Part shown: piece by piece, positions 8,972 to 14,741 of the stretch | Layout: the number at the start of each line of letters is the position of its first letter | Numbering within the stretch: position 1 is the first letter of the stretch | NCBI GenBank assembly: GCA_002307715.1 | Contig: DBUA01000008.1 | Location: 1 to 20,591, forward strand | Origin: Candidatus Moranbacteria bacterium UBA1302 | GTDB taxonomy: Bacteria; Patescibacteriota; Minisyncoccia; Moranbacterales; UBA1568 | Direction: 5' to 3' | Length of the DNA stretch: 20,591 nucleotides | Made by a program: the position numbers and the translations under genes | The notes under the pieces: generated by a model | Told to the model about the DNA's origin: nothing | Database searches by the model: none | The model's input: the letters and a program-made list of their open reading frames with translations, nothing else

Positions 8972-9012
8972 AAGAAAAAACGGATACACCGGACAATCCG
9001 GGCACCCGTTTT
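8972..9012 (-). terminator. Terminator or attenuator hairpin just after a promoter
   Basis: The minus strand holds AAAACGGGTGC-CCGGA, loop TTG, TCCGG, a bulged T, then GTATCCGTTTT running into further T-rich sequence. This is a stem of about 16 bp with two G-U pairs and a U-tract. It begins only about 8 bases after the predicted start of the 9027-9055 promoter. It is either the end of a very short RNA or an attenuator controlling read-through into the hairpin series. Confidence 0.6.
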
Positions 9013-9026
9013 CCCACTGCCTTACA

Positions 9027-9055
9027 AGTATAGCACGTTTTTTCTTTATTGTAAA
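9027..9055 (-). promoter_or_regulatory. Near-consensus sigma70-type promoter
   Basis: On the minus strand TTTACA (9055-9050) and TATACT (9032-9027) are 17 bases apart; both match consensus at five of six positions. This is the best promoter in the window. Expected start is at about 9020-9021 (G). It does not precede a normal gene; it precedes the hairpin series. Confidence 0.7.
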
Positions 9056-9089
9056 GATGCCAATAGAAAAAACAAGATACTTGATAAGC

Positions 9090-9133
9090 AAAAAAATAAA
9101 GACCCTTGGAACTTGTTGCAGTTCCAAGGGTCT
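9090..9133 (-). terminator. Strong intrinsic terminator after the small GC-rich gene
   Basis: A perfect 14-bp inverted repeat (arms 9100-9113 and 9120-9133, AGACCCTTGGAACT on the plus strand) encloses a six-base loop. On the minus strand it is followed by TTTATTTTTTT. It lies about 50 bases after the restored stop of the frame-broken small gene at 9185-9380 and most likely ends that transcript. Confidence 0.85.
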
Positions 9134-9184
9134 AAGAGACTAAATGTCCAAGAGTCTGAATGAAATGACTGAAGGGTCACATCA

Positions 9185-9380
9185 TCACAGGGCTGCGTTG
9201 CCGGGGCAGAGAACCTGGTAATCAGCGTTCCAGTGGCCACCCTCGCCGAGCCCCCCAGACGCCGACGTACCACCCGCGGCCGTCGAGGAAACAGCGGACA
9301 CTCACGGCGAAGACTTCACCGTTTTTGCCCTCGACGTAGAAGACGTTCACATAGCTGTTGTTCAGCAGAATGCTCGACAT
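9185..9380 (-). pseudogene. Small GC-rich gene of unknown function, frame-broken at a G6 run
   Basis: The minus strand opens at ATG 9380 and encodes MSSILLNNSYVNVFYVEG, then a Gly/Val/Trp-rich stretch with GWYVGVW. As read, it ends after 52 residues at TGA 9222-9224. If one G is removed from the six-G run (9251-9256), the frame continues as GLGEGGHWNADYQVLC and stops at 9185-9187, giving 64 residues. The restored tail has a regular W-x-A pattern and ends near a terminator. I think that is the ancestral frame, and that the break is a homopolymer sequencing error or a real one-base insertion. Third codon positions are nearly all G or C, unlike neighbouring genes, and NNC codons dominate. No Shine-Dalgarno precedes the ATG, which abuts the T-tract of the trxB terminator. 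Function is unknown. Short W/N-rich frames of this look recur in CPR genomes, as far as I recall. Confidence 0.5.
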
Positions 9381-9406
9381 AAAAAAGAGAGGTCCATACC
9401 TCTCTT
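9381..9406 (-). terminator. Intrinsic terminator of trxB
   Basis: The minus strand has AAGAGAGGT, loop ATGG, ACCTCTCTT, then TTTT: a perfect 9-bp stem 22 bases after the trxB stop. It also directly precedes the ATG of the small GC-rich gene, so that gene is expressed only by read-through or from a promoter hidden in the end of trxB. Confidence 0.8.
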
Positions 9407-9427
9407 CTCCTTGATTCTTTCCTAAAA

Positions 9428-10351
9428 TTACTTCCCCCTCCTTACATAATCATACGCCGAGAGCGCTGCGACGATGCCTTCTCCGGCAGAGATATTGTTC
9501 TGTTTATATGGCGCATCAGTTGCGTCTCCGGCCGCGAAAATGCCTGGTTTCGATGCTGCCTGCGTACGATGATCGACGATGATTTCACCACGCTCATTAA
9601 GATCAACCAAATCTTTCACGAATTCCGTATTCGGCACCATACCGATTTCAACGAATACGCCGTCAGCCTCAATCGTTTTTTCTTCTCCGGTATTCGCGTC
9701 CTTATACGCAAGGCCTTCGACCTTTTCCTCTCCCAAGATCGCTCCTGTCAAGGCATAATACACGACCTTGACTCGGCTATCGCCCAAGATACGATCACGC
9801 GTTACCTGATCGCCTTTCAACTCGCCCGACCGGACAACGAGCGTTATTTCGCTCGCATACGGAAGAAGATCCTCCACAGCTTCGAGTCCGGCATTGCCGC
9901 CACCGACAACGACGACGCGCTTGCCACGAAAAAATGGCGCATCACACGTCGAACAATATACCACGCCCTTCCCTTTGAATTTTTCTTCTCCCGGAACATC
10001 CAGGTGACGATGTCGGCCTCCGGAAGCGATGACGAGCGATTTCGTCTCAACACGCTCACTCTGACCAATCGTAACAGCATACTCGCCCGTTGGCAGTCCT
10101 TCAATCATTGACACCTTCTCTCCTGTCCTGATCTCAAGACCCTCTTGCGCTCGAAGATGTTTTTCAAGAGTCGCCGCAAATTCATAGCCTGGAATCGTAA
10201 CCGTACCAATCCAATTCTCAATGCTGGCGGATACTGTCGATTGCGACAAGAAGTTTTCAGTGATAAAAAGGGCTTTCATTTGTTTTCGGGCTGCGTAAAT
10301 GCCAGCAGCGACCCCGCCAGGACCGCCTCCGACAATGATAATATCGTACAT
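9428..10351 (-). CDS. trxB: Thioredoxin reductase-like FAD disulfide reductase (AhpF-type)
   Basis: The 307-residue flavoprotein has the low-molecular-weight thioredoxin reductase fold. An N-terminal FAD site GGGPGG (8-13) is followed by the redox pair C133-STC136 in YCSTCDAPF, a second Rossmann site GGGNAGLEAVEDL (150-162), and the FAD site GIFAAGDATDAPYKQ near the C-terminus. It would reduce thioredoxin or a glutaredoxin/peroxiredoxin-like partner. Where NADPH-dependent TrxB has the HRR-x-x-x-R motif, this protein has VVRSGELKGDQV (172-183), and the second half closely matches the reductase part of AhpF (FVEIGMVPNTEF, ELNERGEIIVD-like, DATDAPYKQ). NADH use is therefore a fair inference. The N-terminal thioredoxin-like domains of true AhpF are missing. 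It has its own -10 box and terminator. No Shine-Dalgarno is visible. Confidence 0.88.
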   Translation of the reverse strand: MYDIIIVGGGPGGVAAGIYAARKQMKALFITENFLSQSTVSASIENWIGTVTIPGYEFAATLEKHLRAQEGLEIRTGEKVSMIEGLPTGEYAVTIGQSERVETKSLVIASGGRHRHLDVPGEEKFKGKGVVYCSTCDAPFFRGKRVVVVGGGNAGLEAVEDLLPYASEITLVVRSGELKGDQVTRDRILGDSRVKVVYYALTGAILGEEKVEGLAYKDANTGEEKTIEADGVFVEIGMVPNTEFVKDLVDLNERGEIIVDHRTQAASKPGIFAAGDATDAPYKQNNISAGEGIVAALSAYDYVRRGK

Positions 10352-10380
10352 ATATGATGGGAAAAAATGATTACATTCCT

Positions 10381-10394
10381 ATTATACCGTATAA
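10381..10394 (-). promoter_or_regulatory. trxB -10 box within a short inverted repeat
   Basis: On the minus strand a perfect TATAAT (10386-10381) lies 30 bases before the trxB ATG; no good -35 box is present at 16-18 bases. The -10 box is embedded in the 13-base inverted repeat TTATAC-C-GTATAA (10382-10394), a possible operator. The weak -35 suggests an activator or a weak constitutive promoter. Confidence 0.5.
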
Positions 10395-10428
10395 AAATGA
10401 CGGGCTCCACAGGAAAAGGGAGTCCGCC
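10393..10428 (-). terminator. Intrinsic terminator of the SDR gene
   Basis: Minus-strand arms GGCGGACTCC and GGAGCCCGTC pair over ten positions with one mismatch and one G-U pair, followed by ATTTTTA. It begins eight bases after the SDR stop and overlaps the upstream edge of the trxB promoter, so SDR and trxB are separate transcripts. Confidence 0.6.
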
Positions 10429-10435
10429 GGAAAAG

Positions 10436-11203
10436 CTACCGATATCCACCGTCGATCATCAAATTCTGACCATAGATATACGACCCGCCCGAACTAGCGA
10501 CAAACACGACAAGCTTCGCAACCTCTGCTGGTTCAGCAAAGCGACCGGACCAGATTTTTGCCATCTCTTTTTCTCTCTCATCTTCCGGCAACGTATCGTT
10601 CATCTTGGTATTGATCCACCCGGGTGCGACACCGTTGATTCGAATACCAGCCGGCGCGTACTCTTCAGCAATGATTCGCATCATGTGAGCTTGAGCCGCT
10701 TTCGAGGAATCATAGTGGGCCGAAATCGAAGACTGGGAGTTAATACCGTTTGTCGATGTAATCAGCGTAATCGATCCTTTAACGCCATGTTTCTTCATAC
10801 GTGAAGCGATGAGCCTCGAGGAGAAAAATGGACCGAAAACATTGACTTCATAGACTTGTCTCCACTCCTCAGGAGTTTGATCAGGAAGCGGAGTGTTAGG
10901 AGAAATACCAACCGTGTTGACCACAGTAGTAATCTCTTCACCAAACGCCTCCGCCGCCTTGTCGAGAAACACCGTCAAAGCATCGGTATCCATCAGATCC
11001 ACTGAACCGATGAACGCCCTGGCTCCTAAGGCTTCAACCTCTGATTTCAACGCTTCAGCGGCAGCTTGGTTCTTGTTGTAAGTGAACGCAACAGCAGATG
11101 CTCCAGAAGCGACGAATGCCCGGACAATCTCCGTCCCGATACCACCCGCACCAAAAACAAGCGCTGGCCCTGATACTTTGGAAAGGTACTGTGACTTATC
11201 CAT
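10436..11203 (-). CDS. Short-chain dehydrogenase/reductase (FabG-like)
   Basis: The 255-residue protein is an NAD(P)-dependent oxidoreductase of the classical SDR type. The catalytic tetrad is visible as N121, S150 (ITSTNG), Y164 and K168 (YDSSK). VNTVG (95-99) stands for the NNAG motif, VAPGWINT follows the active site, and the C-terminus ends LMIDGGYR as in FabG-like enzymes. The cofactor loop reads FGAGGIG (17-23), one residue shorter than the usual TGxxxGxG, giving a GxGxxG spacing. The substrate is unknown. FabG itself is possible, but no fatty-acid genes are adjacent. The start is secure: AGAGGAG (11218-11212) lies eight to nine bases before the ATG, the strongest ribosome site in the window. 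It lies 117 bases after the CsoR-family gene with no strong terminator between, so the regulator's promoter may also drive it. Confidence 0.85.
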   Translation of the reverse strand: MDKSQYLSKVSGPALVFGAGGIGTEIVRAFVASGASAVAFTYNKNQAAAEALKSEVEALGARAFIGSVDLMDTDALTVFLDKAAEAFGEEITTVVNTVGISPNTPLPDQTPEEWRQVYEVNVFGPFFSSRLIASRMKKHGVKGSITLITSTNGINSQSSISAHYDSSKAAQAHMMRIIAEEYAPAGIRINGVAPGWINTKMNDTLPEDEREKEMAKIWSGRFAEPAEVAKLVVFVASSGGSYIYGQNLMIDGGYR

Positions 11204-11320
11204 ATGTGTTTCTCCTCTTTAGTAAGTTTTCAATAACGGGTTTGGACCCGATTTTACCCGCACTTCGTTCGGAAACGAAAGGACACGTTCGCTTCACTCG
11301 CTACACTTGGCAATAAGGTA

Positions 11321-11569
11321 CTACTGCATCCTGAACAGGCTCTTTAAATACGCCTCATCGATCTTTTTTTTGCCATCCCACTTACAGGATATGTCATCCT
11401 TGAGAAGCTCGACTCCAAGCATAGCGACCGCTTCGCGGATAGCCGTGATCTGCGTGATGATTTCGAGACAATCCTTCTTCTCTTCCACCATCCGACGAAC
11501 ACCTTTGAGCTGTCCTTCGATACGGGCGATGCGAACGAGTACGGGCGATTTCTTCGCTTTTTCCACCAT
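11321..11569 (-). CDS. CsoR/RcnR/CstR-family (DUF156) transcriptional repressor
   Basis: The 82-residue all-alpha regulator has the family core RIARIEGQLKGVRRMV (13-28), Cys34 in KKDCLEIITQ, and a second Cys62 in DDISCKW. Family members are tetramers that leave their operator on binding Cu(I), Ni/Co, formaldehyde or persulfide. Copper-type CsoR uses Cys-His-Cys; here the His position is Asp59, and the second Cys is one residue closer than usual. The Cys-x-Cys pattern without His resembles the persulfide sensor CstR more than CsoR, so sulfur or redox sensing is a plausible but unproven role. A longer frame begins with TTG at 11632, but that codon is the -35 box and its extra 21 codons run through the operator. 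ATG 11569 is therefore chosen, without a clear Shine-Dalgarno. It is probably autoregulated and co-transcribed with the SDR gene. Confidence 0.88.
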   Translation of the reverse strand: MVEKAKKSPVLVRIARIEGQLKGVRRMVEEKKDCLEIITQITAIREAVAMLGVELLKDDISCKWDGKKKIDEAYLKSLFRMQ

Positions 11570-11588
11570 ACGCGTTGATCGATAAAAA

Positions 11589-11605
11589 ATACCCTCTAGG
11601 GGTAT
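11589..11605 (-). promoter_or_regulatory. CsoR-family operator (ATACCC-N5-GGGTAT)
   Basis: The 17-base site reads ATACCC-TCTAG-GGGTAT on the plus strand: perfect 6-bp inverted half-sites. Operators of CsoR/CstR repressors are G/C tracts flanked by A/T in this form. It covers the expected transcription start of the regulator gene and touches its -10 box by two bases, the ideal place for autorepression. Only this one copy was seen in the window. Confidence 0.75.
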
Positions 11606-11632
11606 AGTACGACATGCGCCTGGAAGAGTCAA
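11604..11632 (-). promoter_or_regulatory. Promoter of the CsoR-family regulator gene
   Basis: On the minus strand TTGACT (11632-11627) and TACTAT (11609-11604) are 17 bases apart; they match consensus at five and four of six positions. The operator at 11589-11605 follows at once. Expected start is near 11597. Confidence 0.7.
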
Positions 11633-11653
11633 GGACTGCTCGGAGAAAAAGAT

Positions 11654-13066
11654 TCAAAGACGTTTTACAGCAGCGACAAACTGTTCGCCGCGATCGAATT
11701 CATTCTTGAAAAGGCCGAAGCTTGCCGCTCCAGGAGAAAGAAGCACGCTATCCCCGGATTCAGCAAAACGCGATGCGAGTTCTACGGCTTTCCCCATGCT
11801 TTCCACAACCGTAAACGAATGATATTCCGGCAAACGCTTCCGCAATTCATGGATAAGCTTCTCGGTTCCTTCGCCACGAAACAGCACCAACGCCTTGGAA
11901 CGTTCGATAATCTCTTCAGCGAACGCGCCAAACTCCAATTTCTTATCGCTGCCACCAGCGATCAGAATAGGCTGATGATCGAAAGAACGTAATGCGGCGA
12001 TAGCAGCTTCCGGAATGGTTGCCGCAGTATCGTCATAATATTTTACGCCACGTTTCTCAGCGACAAAGGCGAGACGATGCGAAACACCTTTAAAGCTTTC
12101 TATGCCACGCCGTATTTGTTCTATTGAAAGTCCGGCAGCCAAAGAAGCCGCAGTAGCAGCCAATACGTTATCGACATTATGTTCGCCGGGTAATGGCACT
12201 TTTTCAAGCGGCAAAAGCACATCCTGCCTACCACCGCGTCTCACACACAATACACTGCCCTCTTTCCAAACGCCATCTCCGTCAATGCTGCCTTCCTTCG
12301 AAAACCAGATGACCTCTGACGGGGCGTCCTGCACCGCATCACGAACCATCTCATTATCATAATTCGCAACAAGTACATCATGCTGATGTTGATAACGAAA
12401 AATCTGTTTCTTATCATCAACATAAGCCGGAAGAGTCCGATAATAATTGAGATGATCCGGGTACAGATTCGTGATAATTGCGATATGCGGGCTCCGCTTC
12501 ATGTGACCTAGCGCCGATAACCGCCACGATGAAAGCTCAAACACGACTGTGCTGTCTGACGTTGCTTTCGGAAGCATCGAAAGCACGCCTGTCTGTCCGA
12601 TACCGACAGCGACCGTCTTGCGGCCAGCCGACTCAAGAATATGAGCGACAAGCGATGCAGTTGTCGTTTTCCCCTTCGTTCCGGTAACACCGATAATCGG
12701 TGCCTTGGAAAAACGAAAAAAGAGGCTCGAATCCATTTCAATCGGAACGCCTGCTTTTTCTGCCAACTTCACATATTCATTTGTCCAAGGAATACCAGGA
12801 TTCTTGATCACCATATCGGTGCGAGTGAAATCTTCCGGGCGATGCTGCCCAAGCACATATGTGATAGTACGATATTTTGCAAGCTGTTGTATGGAAGAAG
12901 CAAGCTCATCATGCCCTTTGATATCAGTCACGATGATTTCCCGCGCTCCATGCTCAGCAAGAAAACGCACCGTTCCCACACCTCCCATATTGATACCAAG
13001 TCCGAAAACGGTGACTCGTTTCCCCTTGAAAAAAGATTCCTGCATAGCGTATGGATAGCGAAACAT
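11654..13066 (-). CDS. murD: UDP-N-acetylmuramoyl-L-alanine--D-glutamate ligase MurD
   Basis: The 470-residue form is a three-domain Mur ligase that adds D-Glu to UDP-MurNAc-L-Ala with ATP. The N-terminal Rossmann segment is KRVTVFGLGINMGGVG (16-31), the P-loop is GVTGTKGKTTT (126-136), followed by ELSSWRL (177-183), NLYPDHLNYY (200-209) and the KK pair (219-220) where the carbamoylated lysine sits. The C-terminal domain holds LLSPGAASFGLFKNEFDRG. The segment that is NDSKATN in E. coli is DDTAAT (345-350), so the substrate-side Lys is Ala; this seems a subfamily trait. A TTG start at 13099 would overlap the promoter. ATG 13066 has AGGGG ten bases upstream; a third ATG at 13045 also fits. It is last in the sugar cluster, 70 bases after the amidohydrolase. 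Confidence 0.93.
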   Translation of the reverse strand: MFRYPYAMQESFFKGKRVTVFGLGINMGGVGTVRFLAEHGAREIIVTDIKGHDELASSIQQLAKYRTITYVLGQHRPEDFTRTDMVIKNPGIPWTNEYVKLAEKAGVPIEMDSSLFFRFSKAPIIGVTGTKGKTTTASLVAHILESAGRKTVAVGIGQTGVLSMLPKATSDSTVVFELSSWRLSALGHMKRSPHIAIITNLYPDHLNYYRTLPAYVDDKKQIFRYQHQHDVLVANYDNEMVRDAVQDAPSEVIWFSKEGSIDGDGVWKEGSVLCVRRGGRQDVLLPLEKVPLPGEHNVDNVLAATAASLAAGLSIEQIRRGIESFKGVSHRLAFVAEKRGVKYYDDTAATIPEAAIAALRSFDHQPILIAGGSDKKLEFGAFAEEIIERSKALVLFRGEGTEKLIHELRKRLPEYHSFTVVESMGKAVELASRFAESGDSVLLSPGAASFGLFKNEFDRGEQFVAAVKRL

Positions 13067-13070
13067 CGGT

Positions 13071-13099
13071 ATTGTACCCCTCTTGGAGAAAAACAACAA
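13071..13099 (-). promoter_or_regulatory. Possible internal promoter for murD
   Basis: Minus-strand TTGTTG (13099-13094) and TACAAT (13076-13071) are 17 bases apart. The expected start falls on or just inside ATG 13066, so if used the transcript would be leaderless or would begin translation at ATG 13045. This competes with reading AGGGG as a ribosome site, so only one interpretation can be fully right. Confidence 0.4.
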
Positions 13100-13136
13100 C
13101 CGCGTGACAGAACGAAAATCCTGATACTCAACAATA

Positions 13137-14729
13137 CTACCATTCGAACAAACGACGTTTCCTTTTCACAATCTGTCCCGTGCGCCCTTCCGATAACCGC
13201 CCGTCATCGATAGCAACTGTGCCATTAACAATGACATACGGTATGCCAGCTGGATATTGATACGGGTCTTCCATGGTTGACCGGTCTTCAACCGTATCTG
13301 GATTGATGACCACGATATCAGCCGCATATCCTTTGGATAATATGCCACGCTGTTCCAAATGAAATTTCGCCGCTGGCTTGCCGCTCATCTTATGGATCGC
13401 TTCTTCCCACGAAAGCACTTGCTTATCACGGACATATTCCGCTAATACTTTCGGAAAAGTCCCGAAATTCCTCGGATGGACGAGCTCACCCGTCGTTGCA
13501 TATTCTTTTGCATAGCCGACACCATTGCTCGATATGATTGAAAACGGATTCTTGATAGCTTTGAGGACGTTCTTCGATGAAAGCACTTCGAGCGATACGA
13601 TTGCACGCCCATCGCTTGCCCGCAAAAAATCGACGATAGTTTCTTCCGGTGACTTCCCCTGCAAAGCGGCTATCTCTGATATTTTCCGTCGTGACAGCAT
13701 CTTCGAAAGCGACGATGAAGCGATAAGTATCTGAGAATAATCGACTTCTTTACGGCGCATATCACGTATCACCGATGCACGCACTTGGCTGTCTTTCAAA
13801 CGTTCAAGCATCATCTTGCGTCCATCTTGCGTGACCCAATCTGGCAAGAACGTATACAATACTGAACCAGTCGTCGTATACGGGTAGACATCGAACGTCA
13901 CGTCGATATCATCCAACGCTGCCGTCTCAATCAGATTGAGCGCTTCATCCATAAGATGCCAATTCTTTTCGCCAACCGCTTTCAGATGCGATATGTGGAG
14001 AGGAACACCGGCTTCCCTGGCAACCTGCAACGATTCTTCGACTGATTTCACAAGTCCCTCTTCTTCATCACGGACATACGTAGCATAAACGCCACCCTTA
14101 TCAGCTATGGTCTTGCCAAGCGCAATCAATTCTCGTAAGCCTGTTCCGCGAGCATGCGTATATTTGAGACCGGTCGAAAATCCGATTGCACCCTCCAACA
14201 GAGCTCGCTTGAGCATGTCCTGCATGATACCAATCTCATTCGGAGTGATGGAACGTGTCTCATCCTTCATCGCACCGCGACGAAGCGTTCCATGTCCGAC
14301 CAGCGTTGCAAAATTCACTGACGGTCGACGTTTTTCCACTTCATCAAGGAATTCTTTCATCGAGAGCCAATTGAAATTGATACGTTCAACATCGGTCCAT
14401 TTCTGGATAGAACGGATCGCTCCGGGATCAGTGAATGGGGCAAGCGAACTCCCGGAATTTCCCCCGATAACAGTCGTTACTCCCTGTGCAAGCATACTCA
14501 TCAGAGACGGCGCAGCAAGGAGCTGCCAATATGTATCGGAATGATTATTCACATCGATAAATCCAGGGGTGACATATTGCCCCGAGGCATCAACAACACG
14601 ATGAGCGATGGAATGCCCGAGATCGCCTATGGCAGCGATCCGACCGTCGGTGACAGCGACATCTGCCCGATACATCGGACGCCCGCTGCCATCAATGACC
14701 GTTCCGTTCTTTATGAGAAGATCGTACAT
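13137..14729 (-). CDS. Amidohydrolase of the D-aminoacylase family with altered metal site
   Basis: The 530-residue protein has the amidohydrolase layout: a small beta domain (1-55, LLIKNGTVIDGSGRP), a TIM barrel, and a returning beta domain (from about 445, GYAADIVVINPDTVED). Family marks are GFIDV (56-60), the GNSG loop (90-93), GAIGFSTGLKY (180-190), HISHLKAVG (245-253) and FDVYPYT (279-285). N-acyl-D-amino-acid deacylases of this family hydrolyse N-acyl-D-amino acids with zinc. Here the expected ligands HxH, Cys, His, His and Asp read N61-x-H63, S92, Y218, H248 and N402, so four of six are replaced. The protein may be inactive, may use another mechanism, or may belong to a distinct subfamily. 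The gene sits 12 bases after the coiled-coil gene and upstream of murD, which suggests a link to cell-wall D-amino acids, but that is context only. Confidence 0.82.
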   Translation of the reverse strand: MYDLLIKNGTVIDGSGRPMYRADVAVTDGRIAAIGDLGHSIAHRVVDASGQYVTPGFIDVNNHSDTYWQLLAAPSLMSMLAQGVTTVIGGNSGSSLAPFTDPGAIRSIQKWTDVERINFNWLSMKEFLDEVEKRRPSVNFATLVGHGTLRRGAMKDETRSITPNEIGIMQDMLKRALLEGAIGFSTGLKYTHARGTGLRELIALGKTIADKGGVYATYVRDEEEGLVKSVEESLQVAREAGVPLHISHLKAVGEKNWHLMDEALNLIETAALDDIDVTFDVYPYTTTGSVLYTFLPDWVTQDGRKMMLERLKDSQVRASVIRDMRRKEVDYSQILIASSSLSKMLSRRKISEIAALQGKSPEETIVDFLRASDGRAIVSLEVLSSKNVLKAIKNPFSIISSNGVGYAKEYATTGELVHPRNFGTFPKVLAEYVRDKQVLSWEEAIHKMSGKPAAKFHLEQRGILSKGYAADIVVINPDTVEDRSTMEDPYQYPAGIPYVIVNGTVAIDDGRLSEGRTGQIVKRKRRLFEW

Positions 14730-14741
14730 AGAGAGAAAATA

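Larger units (their letters stand above)
8789..9020 (-). ncRNA. Candidate structured non-coding RNA or long leader (seven hairpins)
   Basis: Between the promoter at 9027-9055 and the terminator at 8789-8820 the minus strand folds into nearly tiling hairpins: 9012-8977, 8971-8934, 8935-8902, 8901-8883, 8874-8853, 8852-8834 and 8820-8794. Stem arms are about 16, 13, 12, 8, 9, 8 and 9 bp with small bulges. Several stems (first, second, fifth, sixth, seventh) are completed by G-U pairs only on the minus strand, which argues that this strand is transcribed. No convincing protein is encoded. The only sizeable minus-strand frame, 8840-9127, crosses a terminator, the promoter and all but one of the hairpins. 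I do not recognise a known family: no SRP, tmRNA, RNase P or tRNA signature is seen. The first hairpin carries a U-tract and may stop most transcripts after about 48 bases, so this could also be an attenuated leader. Confidence 0.45.

Noticed and set aside
8840..9127. 95-residue minus-strand frame
   Set aside because: It runs through a terminator, a near-consensus promoter and most of the hairpin series, with no domain or ribosome site; chance frame in a structured region.
11228..11250. CGGGT-loop-ACCCG hairpin between the CsoR-family and SDR genes as a terminator
   Set aside because: The stem is only five to six bp and lacks a run of T on the minus strand; read-through into the SDR gene seems likely.
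11570..11632. N-terminal extension of the CsoR-family protein from a TTG
   Set aside because: The TTG is the -35 box and the extension encodes the operator; family homology begins after ATG 11569.
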